This document shows positions 34,729-44,039 of a stretch of 64,000 bases of DNA, in pieces. Numbering within the stretch: position 1 is the first letter of the stretch; every line of letters starts with the position of its first letter. The position numbers were made by a program, and so were the translations under genes. This DNA is from Pseudohongiella acticola (lineage in GTDB: Bacteria > Pseudomonadota > Gammaproteobacteria > Pseudomonadales > Pseudohongiellaceae), in assembly GCF_001758195.1 (NCBI RefSeq), contig NZ_MASR01000001.1:682001-746000 (forward strand), read 5' to 3'. The notes under the pieces are model-generated. The model did not search any database, had not been told where the DNA came from, and worked only from the letters and a program-made list of their open reading frames with translations.

Positions 34729-35871
34729 TCAATCCACCGAGTAACGGGTAAAGGCTCCACCAGCCTGACTCAGCGAATTGGGCCCTTCGGCCGCATATAC
34801 GTTGCCGTGGGCATCGACGGCAACGCCTTCACCGGCTGTCCCCTGATAGACACGGTCTTCACGTTCAAATGGGGGAATAAAACCCGTCACATGATCGTGA
34901 TCGATATGCCCGATCCGTACACCGTTGCGCCAGCCCACATGATTAGTGGGACTGGACTCGGAGTCGATGGCATAAAGCATGTCATCCTCAGTAATAAAGA
35001 TGCCACTGACACGACTGAACATGTAGCGCGACTCCAGATAATTACCGTCCTGATCAAATATCTCCAGTCGGTGATTGCCCCTGTCCGCGACCCAGAGTCG
35101 TCCTTGCGAATCAAAGTCCACCGCATGCGGCGTGCGGAATTCACCGTGGCGTACGCCAATCTGTCCCCACTGTTTGATAAACGTGCCGTCCGGCGCGAAT
35201 TTCATGATACGTGCAGTCAGGCCATTGGCGCGACCCTCAGCCATGGCGTCGTTAGTGGTCATACCTTGGCCACTGTGGCCATCGGATACATATATGCTGC
35301 CGTCCGGGCCCACCACAACATCATTGGGCTGATTAAAATGTCGGCTGTCGTTACCGGTTTGTCCGGGCGTACCCAGACTCAGCAACAGCTCACCGGTCGG
35401 GCTGAATTTGTGTACTTGCTGACCTTTGGTGGCGTCGTCATTGGTGGCAAAATCGGTCACCCACACATTGCCTTCATCGTCCACATGAATGCCGTGCGGG
35501 GTTACCATGATGCCGGCACCAAAATTGGCCAGCACCTCACCCGTATTCCGGTCAAACTTGAAGATCGGCGCGACTGGGTTGGTGTGACAGTTTATCGGTA
35601 CACCAGAGCCGAAACTGCCGGCACCACAGCGCTCGTAGGCCCACACATGGCCATCAAAGGGGTCTATGTCAACACCGGCGGTCGAACCCCACTCGCGCCC
35701 CTCTGGCAGCTCCCCCCAGTTTCGGGTAACCACCGGGTTCGGATTGGGCATCCCGTCACCGCTGATGCTGTTGCCACCGGTGTCGGAAATACCAGCACAA
35801 CCGGTCATCAGGGATACGGCAACAGCCGCAGAGACTAAAATCAGTTTTGGAGAATCCATTGTCTTTGTCAT
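34729..35871 (-). CDS. NHL-repeat beta-propeller lipoprotein
   Basis: A 380-residue protein with a lipoprotein signal (SAAVAVSLMTGC), so it is membrane-anchored outside the cytoplasm. The mature part consists of repeats such as FNQPNDVVVGPDGSIYVSDG, FRTPHAVDFDSQGRLWVADR and GEGVAVDAHGNVYAAEG, the NHL type of six-bladed propeller. Peptidylamidoglycolate lyase-like enzymes and ligand-binding scaffolds share this fold. Catalytic residues cannot be assigned by eye. AAGGAG lies 12 bases before ATG 35871; a second in-frame ATG lies four codons in. It is divergent from the cryptochrome gene and convergent with the 58-residue gene. Confidence 0.82.
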   Translation of the reverse strand: MTKTMDSPKLILVSAAVAVSLMTGCAGISDTGGNSISGDGMPNPNPVVTRNWGELPEGREWGSTAGVDIDPFDGHVWAYERCGAGSFGSGVPINCHTNPVAPIFKFDRNTGEVLANFGAGIMVTPHGIHVDDEGNVWVTDFATNDDATKGQQVHKFSPTGELLLSLGTPGQTGNDSRHFNQPNDVVVGPDGSIYVSDGHSGQGMTTNDAMAEGRANGLTARIMKFAPDGTFIKQWGQIGVRHGEFRTPHAVDFDSQGRLWVADRGNHRLEIFDQDGNYLESRYMFSRVSGIFITEDDMLYAIDSESSPTNHVGWRNGVRIGHIDHDHVTGFIPPFEREDRVYQGTAGEGVAVDAHGNVYAAEGPNSLSQAGGAFTRYSVD

Positions 35872-35963
35872 CAGGCTTCATAGCTCCTTATTGTTGTAAT
35901 GCCATGCCCTGTTAAGCATACTCTGTAGAACCTTCAGGTCAACCGAGAGCGCAGGATAACGCA

Positions 35964-37304
35964 ATGCTGACGACGCTGTACTGGTTCACACAGGACCTCC
36001 GGCTGGATGACAACCCCGCCCTTATTCGCGCAGCGCAAAGTGACGCTTTGCTGTGTGTCTTTTGTGTTGATCAGCGCTGGTTTAATCCACACCGCTACCA
36101 CATCAGCTCCATGGGAAGCCACCGATGGCACTTTCTGCAACAGGCACTGGAAGATCTGACATCTGCCCTGTCTGCGCTCAACCAGCACCTGTACATAGAG
36201 TACGGTTTTCCCGAGCAGCAACTGATCAGTCTGATCGCCCGGCATAAAATCAGCCGACTGATCTGCAGTCGGCAGGTCGGCAGCGACGAACGCAAAGTGC
36301 TGCGAATCCTGAAGGAGCGCTTTCCGAAGCTTGATATCGTCGAGGTCGACAACTACACGCTGTTTGATCAGGCTCAGATGCAGACGATGTCACTGGAGTT
36401 AGAGAACGGGTTCACGCCATTTCGCAAACAGGTCGAGAATCTGAGTGTGCCTGCGACTGCACAGGCGCCAATGTCTTTACCGAGGCCGATTCTCAGATCC
36501 GTCCCTGATCCTGCCCAGCCCCAATGGATACCCGTCAGCTACCGGCGGCCACCAGCATCACAGACACTACACAGCATTGCAGCGACGGGCGGTGGTGAAC
36601 AGGCTGGTAAACGTCATCTGCACACTTACTTCAACAGCGATCTGCCGTCGGGTTACAAAGAAGTTCGCGATCAGCTCGACGGATGGGAAAACTCCTCCAA
36701 ATTATCACCCTGGCTGAACCAGGGTTGCCTGTCTGCCAGACGCGTTGCGCAGACATTGCGTGACTATGAAGCCCGGCATGACAGCAACGAGTCAACCCGG
36801 TGGTTGCTTTTTGAACTGTTCTGGCGCGAGTACTTTCAATGGCTGGCATTGATCATCGGCGACAAACTCTATGTGCAGAAAGGGCTTAAGCAAAAGCCAC
36901 AACACGGCTGTCTGCATCCGGAGCGCTATCAGAAATGGTGCCACGGCAATACGCCCTGGCCGCTGATCAATGCGTGTATGCGCCAGCTCAGGGAAACCGG
37001 TTACCTGTCAAACCGGGGCCGGCAGATTGCTGCCAGTTGTTTTGTTAACGAACTGGGCATGGACTGGCGTTACGGCGCTGCCTGGTTTGAACACCAGTTG
37101 ATTGACTACGACGTCGCCGTAAACTGGGGCAACTGGCAATACATCGCCGGTGTCGGCGTCGATCCGCGCGGCGGCAGGCATTTCGATATCGAGAAACAAA
37201 CGGCCCTGTACGATCCGCACAGGGCCTATGTTCACCGTTGGGCGCCGGATGCACCCGAGGCCGCGCTGGACTCGGTTGATGCCGCAGACTGGCCGATTGG
37301 CTGA
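35964..37304 (+). CDS. cry: Cryptochrome DASH / photolyase family protein
   Basis: A 446-residue flavoprotein. The N-terminal alpha/beta photolyase domain begins TTLYWFTQDLRLDDNPALIRAA. The C-terminal FAD domain has LFELFWREYFQW, GYLSNRGRQIAASCFVNEL and VNWGNWQYIAGVGVDPRGGRHFD, typical of the DASH branch. Such proteins bind FAD and often MTHF, and repair cyclobutane dimers in single-stranded or looped DNA with blue light; some may also signal. ATG 35964 has AGGA seven bases upstream. Presence of this gene implies exposure to sunlight. It converges on the TPR gene with a 7-bp gap. Confidence 0.9.
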   Translation: MLTTLYWFTQDLRLDDNPALIRAAQSDALLCVFCVDQRWFNPHRYHISSMGSHRWHFLQQALEDLTSALSALNQHLYIEYGFPEQQLISLIARHKISRLICSRQVGSDERKVLRILKERFPKLDIVEVDNYTLFDQAQMQTMSLELENGFTPFRKQVENLSVPATAQAPMSLPRPILRSVPDPAQPQWIPVSYRRPPASQTLHSIAATGGGEQAGKRHLHTYFNSDLPSGYKEVRDQLDGWENSSKLSPWLNQGCLSARRVAQTLRDYEARHDSNESTRWLLFELFWREYFQWLALIIGDKLYVQKGLKQKPQHGCLHPERYQKWCHGNTPWPLINACMRQLRETGYLSNRGRQIAASCFVNELGMDWRYGAAWFEHQLIDYDVAVNWGNWQYIAGVGVDPRGGRHFDIEKQTALYDPHRAYVHRWAPDAPEAALDSVDAADWPIG

Positions 37305-37311
37305 TCAGCCC

Positions 37312-38970
37312 TCAGAGGTGCGACCGGGTCAACTCCACGTCCGCATTACGCCACTGATCCTGAAATTGACGATAAACGATGGCCGCTTCTGCCGACTTAC
37401 CCTGCGCGGAAAGCGCCTGGTACAACCCGAAGTTGGCCCAGCCATTTTGCTGATTCCATTCCAGGTCTTGGCGATAAACTGCTTCAGCCTCTTCCGGACG
37501 ACCCGCTTCCAGCAATGCAGCCCCCAGGTACAGGCGCACTGACTGTGACCAGTCCGGCGGCTCAGTGTAGTTCAGATTATCGTGATATTGTACCGCCTGT
37601 TCATAATGCGCAATGGCAGCATCAATATTACCCTGCGCCTCTTCCATCTCCCCCATCAGGGCATGCATCGCCAGAGTCAGCACATGTGAAGCCGGCGTCG
37701 GGCCAACACCCTGATCGACGTCATCCGCCTGTATCTGCGTCCTGATATTGTCCAGCTCCTGCTGGGCGGCCGCCGTGTGACCTTTGGCGACATGCGCACT
37801 GCCCATGACATAACTCAGCATGCCCCGCAGATACGGCGTGGTCGCTTTCTCCAGATTGGCCGTATGGTCGGCATGAATCTTGTCCCACTGCGCAAACACC
37901 TTGTCGATCACCCATTCGTGGGCGATATTCTTTTGCCCGCGACCGCTGGCGGCCGAGGCATTGGCGGCATTGCGAGCCGCTGCTTCAGCAGCCTGTGCGT
38001 AGTTGCCCTGCAGCATATTGGCATATCGCACAAAATCAAGCGCGTGCGCAGAATGCGAACGATGCGACAGTGAATAGGTACCAATGGTCGGGAAATTGGT
38101 GTCTCCCCAGAGTTCGGCGAATTGTTGATCCACGATCTGCGAACGCTCGTTTGTGCTGACAGCTTTCTCGTATTCACCAACGCGCAGGTAAATATGTCCC
38201 GGCATATGCACCATGTGCCCGGAAATCGGCACAATCGACTCCAGCTTTTGCGCCGCTGGCATGGCCAGTTCTGGCTGCGACGAAGCTTCCATCAAGTGGA
38301 TATACAGATGGTTGGCGCCCGGATGGTCATGTTCTGACGCCATTGCCGATTCCAGTGCTGCCTGAGCCACTGCGGTGCCCGCTTTGGCTGAGCCGTCGGC
38401 GCCCCAGTAATCCCAGCGGGTCGTATTCATGTAGGCTTCGGCAAACACGGTCGCTATATCAGGATCATCGGGATATTGCTGATGCAATTCGCCCATGGCA
38501 TTAAGATAGGCGGCATCACGCTCACGATCATCCGGGATAGCATCTTTGTTATACAGAATAAAAAGTGCGTTGATCATGCCCTGCTCTTTGGCAGTGCCAT
38601 TATTGGAAAGCTCCAGTGCACGGCGTATTGCCGCCAGCCCCGCGCCCTGTGGGTCATCAGGCAAGTTGGCATAACGGCTATTCGGGTTGGGCCCTGCCGC
38701 ATGCGCCAGCCCCCAGTGTGGCATCGGACTGTCCGGCGCCAGACGTGCGGCCTCCTGATACGAGGCAATGGACTCCGGGAAATAGAAGCTCCAGGCCATT
38801 CTCAGGCCCTGGTCAAAAAAAGCCTGCGCCTCAGCGTTGTCGATGGATGTGGGTCGGCTGTAGCTGCCACCCCCGGGTACCAGAATCGCCAGGGCCTGGT
38901 CCTGGCCAAACACGGGCGTGGTAGACAGAAACCCGGATAACAGGAAAATGATGGACAGCATTCGCTTCAT
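37312..38970 (-). CDS. Exported TPR-repeat protein
   Basis: A 552-residue protein. The start at 38970 has GGAG six bases upstream and begins a signal peptide (MKRMLSIIFLLSGFLSTTPVFGQ). The mature protein is mainly helical, with tetratricopeptide-like units: FYFPESIASYQEAARLAPDSPMPHWGLAHA near the N-terminus, and IAHYEQAVQYHD and LLEAGRPEEAEAVYRQDLEWN near the C-terminus. The middle carries HDHPGANHLYIHLME and SGHMVHMPGHIYLRVGEY, a His-rich stretch found in this type of exported TPR protein that might bind metal. No partner is indicated by the neighbours, and its function is unknown. Confidence 0.82.
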   Translation of the reverse strand: MKRMLSIIFLLSGFLSTTPVFGQDQALAILVPGGGSYSRPTSIDNAEAQAFFDQGLRMAWSFYFPESIASYQEAARLAPDSPMPHWGLAHAAGPNPNSRYANLPDDPQGAGLAAIRRALELSNNGTAKEQGMINALFILYNKDAIPDDRERDAAYLNAMGELHQQYPDDPDIATVFAEAYMNTTRWDYWGADGSAKAGTAVAQAALESAMASEHDHPGANHLYIHLMEASSQPELAMPAAQKLESIVPISGHMVHMPGHIYLRVGEYEKAVSTNERSQIVDQQFAELWGDTNFPTIGTYSLSHRSHSAHALDFVRYANMLQGNYAQAAEAAARNAANASAASGRGQKNIAHEWVIDKVFAQWDKIHADHTANLEKATTPYLRGMLSYVMGSAHVAKGHTAAAQQELDNIRTQIQADDVDQGVGPTPASHVLTLAMHALMGEMEEAQGNIDAAIAHYEQAVQYHDNLNYTEPPDWSQSVRLYLGAALLEAGRPEEAEAVYRQDLEWNQQNGWANFGLYQALSAQGKSAEAAIVYRQFQDQWRNADVELTRSHL

Positions 38971-39053
38971 GACGTGCTCCGTTCTTATTGTCATTCATTA
39001 GATTAGGTGCAACCGAGTATAACGCGAACGGCGCCAATGGACAGGCCGGAAAT

Positions 39054-39086
39054 CGTCAGCCCGGGCATTTTCTGGCCGGGCTGATG
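39054..39086 (-). terminator. Hairpin between patatin and TPR genes
   Basis: An 11-bp stem (CGTCAGCCCGG with CCGGGCTGATG, one G-U) closes on an 11-base loop. It lies 56 bp past the patatin stop and about 83 bp before the TPR start, both leftward. The U-run after it is poor (ATTTCC), so termination is plausible but not certain. Confidence 0.45.
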
Positions 39087-39141
39087 TGCAGGTTGATACG
39101 CGCGAGGTTAATTCAGGCTGGCCCGCCTGTCGTACTGTTGT

Positions 39142-40176
39142 CTATTCAAGCCGGTTTACGGGAGTCTCCGCCGGGTCTTCAAACCAGTCAAAATAGCGTT
39201 CAGTGCCGCTGATACCTTCTTCGATCAGTGCCCGCTTTTTGTCGTCGGACAGATCAAAGTCCACCGTGCCTACATCCAGCGTGTTGATATAGACCGTGCG
39301 TTGCCAGTCATCACTGTGCAAGTGACTGTTCTCCTGAGCGTTCATCAAGGCACCCAGCAAAGCGCGGGCGTAGTCACTGAATGACTTGATAGGTTTGCCC
39401 GACAAAGGTTCATCGTACCGGTACAACGCTACTTCCTCGGCGCTATCCAGGCGCATCCCCAGTGTCTGGCGATTGTAGACATACGGACTTCGACCTGGCT
39501 GCTTTAACTGGAAGCGGGCATTTTCACGATTATAGTAAGCCGTCGCTCGCACGGCTTCTGCTTCGTTCTCCAGGTCGATATAACGCTCACGATCGAAGAG
39601 TTTGACCGGGTAATTAAGCTGTACGCCGCCATCAACGTACACATCTTCGCGTTCGCCATGGCGCATGGCAGAAAAAAACAGCGGAATCGACATGGAAATA
39701 CGCACGGCCGTCGCCAACTCCAGGTCTGGATGGCGCTCCGCTGAAAACACTTCGGCAAAACCGGACGATAAATTTGTACCGATGACGTAGAGTTCGGGCA
39801 GGCCCGCTGCACTCAAATCAGCAAACGTCGCGTGTCGGCTGCCCAGACGCTTTTCAATCAACGCTCCGATCCATGATTCAAAGAAATCGCCCTTGTGCCA
39901 GCCAAATTGCCGGGACAGACGTCTTACGTCCCGAATCAAGCCAAACGAGTCATCCATGAATTTGTGAAAATCTGTTGAACGCAGAATTTCCTGTTGCTCG
40001 GCTATGCTGTAGCCCAGCGCAAATATCAGCGCATTGATGGCACCTGCGCTGGTGCCACCAACGCGACGAATCCCCGGCAAAACGCCGCGCCCTTCCAGAA
40101 TCTGCATGGCACCAATGTAGGCGATGCCCTTGACACCTCCACCTTCGAAAGTCAGGTTTCTGAATTGAGTCGTCAT
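39142..40176 (-). CDS. Patatin-like phospholipase
   Basis: A 344-residue protein; ATG 40176 has AGGAGG eight bases upstream. LTFEGGGVKGIAYIGAMQIL is the patatin oxyanion loop, GTSAGAINALIFALGY holds the nucleophile Ser (GxSxG), and YVDGGVQLNYPVKLF holds the catalytic Asp (DGG). These form the Ser-Asp dyad that hydrolyses acyl esters of lipids. No signal peptide is present. Bacterial patatins range from secreted toxins to housekeeping lipases; the length and the lack of added domains favour an intracellular lipid-turnover role. It is a single-gene unit between the HAAS and TPR genes. Confidence 0.9.
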   Translation of the reverse strand: MTTQFRNLTFEGGGVKGIAYIGAMQILEGRGVLPGIRRVGGTSAGAINALIFALGYSIAEQQEILRSTDFHKFMDDSFGLIRDVRRLSRQFGWHKGDFFESWIGALIEKRLGSRHATFADLSAAGLPELYVIGTNLSSGFAEVFSAERHPDLELATAVRISMSIPLFFSAMRHGEREDVYVDGGVQLNYPVKLFDRERYIDLENEAEAVRATAYYNRENARFQLKQPGRSPYVYNRQTLGMRLDSAEEVALYRYDEPLSGKPIKSFSDYARALLGALMNAQENSHLHSDDWQRTVYINTLDVGTVDFDLSDDKKRALIEEGISGTERYFDWFEDPAETPVNRLE

Positions 40177-40271
40177 ACAGATATCCTCCTGATTATTACC
40201 CCCACCGAACTCAAGACTCGGAAGTGAGATTTTAGACTGGACAATCTACATAACGTTTTATCACATATTTG

Positions 40272-41216
40272 TCAAAACCTGCGCAACCTGAACAGGTCAC
40301 GCCCAATCTCCCACGCAGGGTAGAGTGCAATAATCACCAGAGCGATTCTGGCATTACGCTCAAGCTGCTCCAGACTAAACACACCTTGCCATTGGGCTAC
40401 GTCACTGTGCAACAACGGACTGCTTGCTGCCAGCGCCAATGTCGCAGTGACCAACGCCAGGTTGAGAGCGATATTGGTCATCAGCATGGGCCGAGTCCAG
40501 AATCGCTGCTTGAGCTGCCATAGTCCTGCTGCTAGACCAAACATCGCCAGAGGGCTGACCCATTTCAGAAAAAGGTGTGACTGGTCACTGATAAAAAACC
40601 GTACGTTATCCAGTTGCTCGGGCGGCATCCACACCGTGTACCAGATCAGGATCAGAAGAAACAGGTAGGTGGCCAGATCGGTAAAGATGTCCTCCATGGA
40701 AATATGCTGCCAGCCGGGCCCCGCATCAGGCAGTTGCTCGGGATGCCAGTCTGTTTCCTGGCAGGGTTTGCTACCATCGGTCTGACGCGACAGCAACCAG
40801 AACACCAGAGTAACACTGGCAAAACCGAAAACCGCTTCATCCAGAAAACCGACTGTCAGCGTCAGCACATACCGGATCAACCCCATACTTTCGCTGGCCA
40901 GCCATGTAACTGTCGTCTCTGCCACCTGCAGCAAAAACAGGAGGCCGAGCACCAGAAAAAGGGTGTATTGATAAATCGGCATATAGGACAACCGGATCAA
41001 CGGCTGTGGCGGAACAAACTGTTGTGCCACTGTGCGCGGTCGCCCCATGCGTTTAAGCGCCACGGCAATGTCAGCATCACTTATCTCGCCGTGCTCCTCG
41101 GCCAGAGCGTCAAGTTGATCCATGATATTGGCCTTCAGTTCGCGACCAATTTCCTCCCGTTTGTTCTCGGGCAGCTCACGCTGCACAGCAGCGATATAAC
41201 GCGTCACCAGATCCAT
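40272..41216 (-). CDS. HAAS-domain membrane protein partnered with PadR
   Basis: A 314-residue protein. The start at 41216 shares one base with the PadR stop (TGATG) and follows GAGGAG. Residues 1-75 (MDLVTRYIAAVQRELPENKREEIGRELKANI and on, ending MGRPRTVAQQFVPP) match the HAAS helical domain often encoded beside PadR regulators. The remaining part has about six to seven membrane helices in three clusters. HAAS proteins are thought to bind the partner PadR regulator and so tie its activity to the membrane. The tight coupling here supports that reading, but no signal is identified. Confidence 0.82.
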   Translation of the reverse strand: MDLVTRYIAAVQRELPENKREEIGRELKANIMDQLDALAEEHGEISDADIAVALKRMGRPRTVAQQFVPPQPLIRLSYMPIYQYTLFLVLGLLFLLQVAETTVTWLASESMGLIRYVLTLTVGFLDEAVFGFASVTLVFWLLSRQTDGSKPCQETDWHPEQLPDAGPGWQHISMEDIFTDLATYLFLLILIWYTVWMPPEQLDNVRFFISDQSHLFLKWVSPLAMFGLAAGLWQLKQRFWTRPMLMTNIALNLALVTATLALAASSPLLHSDVAQWQGVFSLEQLERNARIALVIIALYPAWEIGRDLFRLRRF

Positions 41217-41563
41217 CACTCTGTCTCCTCCTCTGCACCACCCAGAATGCTGGCCAGCGCACCGTTTAATTGTTGCCATTCTTCACTCAATTGCCCCAAC
41301 AGCTCCCTGCCAGATACCGACAATTGGTAATAGCGACGTTCCCGACCTTCACCCTGACGCCATTCACTGTCCAGCAGCTCCTGCTCCGCCAGGCGACGAA
41401 TCAGGGGATACAAGGTGCCTTCATCTATTTCAATGCCGCGCTCCTGTAACTGCCTGCGCAGCGAATAGCCATAATGCGGCTGCCTGAGTGATGCCAGTAC
41501 CGCCAGTACCAGCACCCCCCTGCGAAGTTCGAGGCGCATTTTGTCGAGTTTTGCAGTGGTCAT
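41216..41563 (-). CDS. PadR family transcriptional regulator
   Basis: A 115-residue winged-helix protein. The start at 41563 (MTTAKLDKMRLELRRG) gives the usual PadR N-terminus; a frame extending to 41641 would run through the operator region and is rejected. GVLVLAVLASLRQPHYGYSLRRQLQERGIEIDEGTLYPLIRRLAEQ is the DNA-binding domain with the family's GYxL...GTLYPxLxRLE pattern. A C-terminal helix (EEWQQLNGALASIL) mediates dimerisation. It is coupled to the HAAS gene. The region just upstream has repeated boxes that overlap its promoter, so it probably represses itself. Confidence 0.92.
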   Translation of the reverse strand: MTTAKLDKMRLELRRGVLVLAVLASLRQPHYGYSLRRQLQERGIEIDEGTLYPLIRRLAEQELLDSEWRQGEGRERRYYQLSVSGRELLGQLSEEWQQLNGALASILGGAEEETE

Positions 41564-41589
41564 TGTTCTCACCCTGTTTTCTGCGGCGT

Positions 41590-41646
41590 ATACTGTGCGC
41601 CACATACTGTGTACCACACAGCATAATACTAGGCGCCACACAGTAT
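41590..41646. promoter_or_regulatory. Probable PadR operator array
   Basis: ATACTGTG occurs at 41590-41597 and 41604-41611. Its reverse complement occurs exactly at 41639-41646 and with one change (CACAGCAT) at 41617-41624. The two inner copies form an inverted repeat with a 5-bp spacer. The array covers the -10 and part of the spacer of the padR promoter, which is where an autorepressor would bind. Confidence 0.65.
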
Positions 41647-41654
41647 TATTGCAA
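41626..41654 (-). promoter_or_regulatory. padR-HAAS promoter
   Basis: On the minus strand, TTGCAA (41654-41649), a 17-bp spacer, and TAGTAT (41631-41626) lie 63 bp before the padR start. The boxes at 41617-41624 and 41639-41646 flank and overlap the -10 and spacer, which fits repression by PadR. Confidence 0.55.
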
Positions 41655-41813
41655 GGGAAATGTCGGGAATCAGTTGATAAAGATATTCAGGCAGACACAA
41701 CAGCTCAGATTAATGCGCCAGCAGGAGCAGGCAAACATCAGGGACAGCGGCTTGAATTATCGCGCCTGTATGCGGCATAGTAGCGTCATCCCCAAACAAC
41801 GGACGACACACTC

Positions 41814-42245
41814 ATGAACAGACTGATCACCTTGGCGCTTCTACTCCTGTGCACAACGGCCACGCAGGCAGAGCAATACGGCGCCCCAGTCACAGACGGG
41901 CGATCGAGCACGGTGCCGGAAGCAATCGCCTCGGTAGACGCCGGCCATCAGGGTACGCTGCTGGTAGAAGCCGAAGTCACTTCAGTATGCCAGGCCAAAG
42001 GCTGCTGGCTGGGATTTTCCAGTGACGCAGGCGATGTCCGTGTCACCTTCAAGGATTATGGGTTCTTCGTGCCCTTCTCGGTTCGTGGCAAAATTGTTCG
42101 TGCCGAAGGCACCATGGAAAAAGTAGAACTGAGTCTGGAAGACAGTAAACACCTGATAGAGGATGCCGGTGGCGATCCCACAACGGTGACTCAGCCCATC
42201 ATTGAATACCAGTTTGTCGCCACCGGCGTAGACGTACTGTCCTGA
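41814..42245 (+). CDS. DUF4920 family exported protein
   Basis: A 143-residue protein with a signal peptide (MNRLITLALLLLCTTATQA). The mature part is a small beta-rich domain with LVEAEVTSVCQAKGCWLGF; the CxxxxC pair is conserved in DUF4920 and could bind metal or form a disulfide. VRVTFKDYGFFVPFSVRGKIVRAEGTMEK is the rest of the OB-like core. Function is not established for the family. The gene is divergent from padR across 250 bp and stands alone. The ribosome site is weak, but the signal peptide starts directly at ATG 41814. Confidence 0.83.
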   Translation: MNRLITLALLLLCTTATQAEQYGAPVTDGRSSTVPEAIASVDAGHQGTLLVEAEVTSVCQAKGCWLGFSSDAGDVRVTFKDYGFFVPFSVRGKIVRAEGTMEKVELSLEDSKHLIEDAGGDPTTVTQPIIEYQFVATGVDVLS

Positions 42246-42474
42246 AAGGCTGGCTATAAACTGCTGTCAGACGCTGCCGGCAGCGTCTGGCGCACCTCGT
42301 GATGCCACCCTCTGTGAGACCAGCGCGGCAACAAACACCCACTCAGCGATGACCAGATTCGGTACCCAGCGTCAGCGCGTAACTTCGAATCATCCAGCGT
42401 TGGTGCTGAGTGATGTTGCCGGATACTCTGGCCAACCTCGACACGATTGATATCCAGGGTCAAGGCAAACCGAC

Positions 42475-43149
42475 TCACGCTGTTGTATTATGCCTGACGA
42501 TGCCTGTACAGATCAGCAGTTGAGCCAGGTAGTAAGTCAGCATGACAGCTATCCCTGAGTATGCAAAAGGCGACACGAAGCGATCGACAGCAATCAGAGT
42601 ATCGCTCACCATAAACAGCAGCGCACCCATAGCCACCCAAAGAAACTGCGGCTCACGCCTGAAACCTGCCGCCATGGCCATCGCACTGATTGCGACCATG
42701 TAAGCAATCACGGGCACTTTCATGTCGCCAGATGCAGGGACAATAAGCAGCGTACACACCACTGCATAGGTCACAATAAACATCGCCCAGAGCAGGCGAC
42801 GCCGCTGCCAGCGACACTGCGTCAAAAACAGAACGGTATAGATGACCTGAGCCAGCAAAAAGGCCACAAGCCCGGGCACAAACTTGTCCTCCAGCGCCAG
42901 CAGAACATCGCCCGTAGCCGATAACACCAGGCCAAGCCCCAGTAGCAGACGGACCGCGCCGTGCGTCCTGCCCAGCGCCATCAGTAACAACAAGGCAATT
43001 GGAATGATCTTCAGCAACCAGCGCCAGTCCGGCGCGATGGATTCCGGTAAAAAGATGTAGAACAGGCTGAACAACAGAAAGACCACCAGCCATATAGGTG
43101 AGAAGAGCGAAAGCGCTGACAATCTTGATGCGTGTGACAAATCCGGCAT
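42475..43149 (-). CDS. YhhN family membrane protein (lysoplasmalogenase-like)
   Basis: A 224-residue protein with about eight membrane helices. LVLSATGDVLLALEDKFVPGLVAFLLAQVIYTVLF and GALLFMVSDTLIAVDRFV are the two YhhN/TMEM86 signatures, each with the Asp that is probably catalytic. Vertebrate TMEM86B hydrolyses the vinyl-ether bond of lysoplasmalogens; bacterial members are less studied. Only a weak ribosome site precedes ATG 43149. The 229 bp between its stop and the DUF4920 stop contain no convincing gene. Confidence 0.87.
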   Translation of the reverse strand: MPDLSHASRLSALSLFSPIWLVVFLLFSLFYIFLPESIAPDWRWLLKIIPIALLLLMALGRTHGAVRLLLGLGLVLSATGDVLLALEDKFVPGLVAFLLAQVIYTVLFLTQCRWQRRRLLWAMFIVTYAVVCTLLIVPASGDMKVPVIAYMVAISAMAMAAGFRREPQFLWVAMGALLFMVSDTLIAVDRFVSPFAYSGIAVMLTYYLAQLLICTGIVRHNTTA

Positions 43150-43393
43150 TTCTGATATTCTCTATTTGATCAGATACCGAGCATACCCTTAACTGACGGC
43201 AAGATCATCAGTGCTTTTTTGACATTGGCTCCTGAAACTCTGTTGATATTGGAACGCTGAAAAGTGACCAGTGTCTTATTGCACGGAGATTGTTACATTG
43301 CCAGCAACCAATACTGACGCCAATCGCAAACGCTCATCAGGGCGGTCGGCTGCAGGCAATTCAACACTGTTAATGCTCGAGGGGGATGTCAGC

Positions 43394-44023
43394 ATGCGCG
43401 AACGTGCCAAGAATCAGATGCCCATGGTGTTACTGACACTGCTCAGTATCATTCAGGCGCTGGCGCTTGAGTTGCTCTGGGTGCACATCACTGGTGATAA
43501 CACCTTATTGCAACTATCCTGGCTGTCGATACTAAGCTGGCTGCAAATTGCTGTTACGCTGCTCGGCATCATGCTCATCTGGCTATTGTATAGCAGCATG
43601 ACAATGCGCTTCAGTTGGGTACCCTCCCCGGGAGATTCACTGGTACCGATCGGCATTGGTGTTCTGGAATTCACCCTGATCGCATGTCTGGGCATGGACT
43701 ACCTGATGCCCTGGTTTCTCATTCTGGCAATAATATTCGGTGCCATGACAGCCGCCCTGCACTCCATCTTTCGCAGAGCCAGGCAGGATCCGGACAACCG
43801 TGCTTTTTTCTCGATCACAGCACCGGCCACTCGTCGAGACTTCTACTCGACGTTCGCCGTTGTCGGTGCCCTTGCGTTGTTTGGAATCACCTTGGGGGTC
43901 ACGGGCGACCAACGTTATCTGGCCCTGGTCGCGCTGATTGTTGCCGCCGCTATCCATCTTTACCAGATCTACCTGAACCATTCGCGCTGGCGAACCGCAA
44001 TGTCACTCAAGACCGAAGACTGA
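43394..44023 (+). CDS. Membrane protein of unknown function (209 aa)
   Basis: The start at 43394 (MRERAKNQMPMVLL) is preferred for its GGGGGAT about eight bases upstream; in-frame ATG 43373 and GTG 43271 are alternatives. The protein has six hydrophobic segments, beginning with MVLLTLLSIIQALALELLW, and a central ITAPATRRDFYSTFAVVGALALFG. The ends are charged and probably cytoplasmic. No family is recognised. A TTGACA at 43219-43224 is a good -35 upstream, but the matching -10 is poor. It converges on the transglutaminase gene, whose stop lies 17 bp away. Confidence 0.65.
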   Translation: MRERAKNQMPMVLLTLLSIIQALALELLWVHITGDNTLLQLSWLSILSWLQIAVTLLGIMLIWLLYSSMTMRFSWVPSPGDSLVPIGIGVLEFTLIACLGMDYLMPWFLILAIIFGAMTAALHSIFRRARQDPDNRAFFSITAPATRRDFYSTFAVVGALALFGITLGVTGDQRYLALVALIVAAAIHLYQIYLNHSRWRTAMSLKTED

Positions 44024-44039
44024 TCGTCGTCTACCGGGA

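Noticed and set aside
34702-35838. 378-codon open frame on the plus strand
   Set aside because: It is antisense to the NHL propeller lipoprotein, which has a lipobox and clear repeats. The mirrored frame has no recognisable motifs.
42254-42478. 74-codon minus-strand frame whose GTG overlaps the YhhN stop
   Set aside because: The GTGA overlap is suggestive, but the translation is Arg/His/Ser-rich without structure or hydrophobic core, and there is no ribosome site. I treat the 229-bp stretch as non-coding.
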